Shown here: piece after piece, positions 63,859-64,000 of the stretch
Numbering within the stretch: the first letter of the stretch is position 1
Layout of the letters: the number at the start of each line of letters is the position of its first letter
DNA from: Hormiphora californensis
Taxonomy: Eukaryota > Ctenophora > Tentaculata > Cydippida > Pleurobrachiidae
Assembly (NCBI GenBank): GCA_020137815.1
Contig: CM035357.1
Location: forward strand, 1,611,520-1,675,519
Length of the DNA: 64,000 nt
Reading direction: 5' to 3'
The notes under the pieces: generated by a model
Database searches by the model: none
Told to the model about the DNA's origin: nothing
The model's input: only the letters and a program-made list of their open reading frames with translations
Translations under genes and position numbers: made by a program

Positions 63859-64000
63859 GTAAGTTCCTTTTGCCGCCAAAAAAAGTTAGCATTTTGGTCC
63901 CCCGCCGTGATTTGTGTTCTGGTAATGAATCATTTTGTTTTCTTTCTGTTCCAATCAAACACTTATAAAAGTTTTGCAGGCCAGTGGAAACCCGTGCACA

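Overview
The window is nuclear DNA of an animal. Genes are split by GT-AG introns, about 45% of the length is repeat-derived, and every recognisable gene is a metazoan family. A secreted papain-type protease with three ShKT domains and a fucolectin/F5-8C-like tail favours a cnidarian or another early-branching marine animal. The species cannot be fixed from the sequence.

Layout. 851-2347 (+): last three exons of a membrane protein. 2461-2760: a tRNA-derived SINE-like repeat. 3246-4541 (+): a single-exon low-complexity protein. 4790-9456 (-): DDX51 RNA helicase, 8 exons, 688 aa. 10571-15264 (-): a LysM-domain protein of the LYSMD1/2 type, 244 aa. 16961-18944 (-): NSFL1C/p47, the p97 cofactor, 6 exons, 370 aa. 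20612-21909 (-): a recent tandem copy of p47 that has lost its last two exons. 22375-58959 (+): EPG5, the autophagosome-lysosome tether, in 38 recognisable exons totalling about 2580 aa; it fills the middle of the window. Two genes are nested in EPG5 introns: an intronless secreted/membrane PAN-like protein at 26773-27798 (+) and the I29-papain-ShKT-F5/8C protease at 29176-32614 (-). 59477-61302 (-): the 3' part of a WD40 gene (WDR49/WDR64-like). 63780-63858 (+): first exon of a secreted protein that runs off the window.

Repeats. The commonest element is a ~109-bp hAT-like MITE (ends CAGGAACC/GGTTCCTG, 8-bp target duplications) with about 17 full and many partial copies. Its core carries GTCACGTGAC between two inverted CCAAT motifs. 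There are also long-TIR foldback elements with clear target duplications (10868-11603, 11640-13025, 15587-16614, 33749-34493, 37646-39192, 46850-48997), smaller palindromes, pogo/Tigger-like MITEs and (CT)n/(GA)n tracts.

Most unusual signal. Local tandem arrays repeatedly sit exactly on exon-intron junctions. The repeat unit includes the splice site plus a bit of exon, and the array always extends into the intron, leaving one intact exon. I see this at more than ten junctions in five genes on both strands. The extreme case is nine copies of the start of EPG5 exon 29, with the MITE embedded in alternating orientation. Gene models here rest on conserved protein similarity recalled from family knowledge plus splice-site and phase consistency; no search was run.
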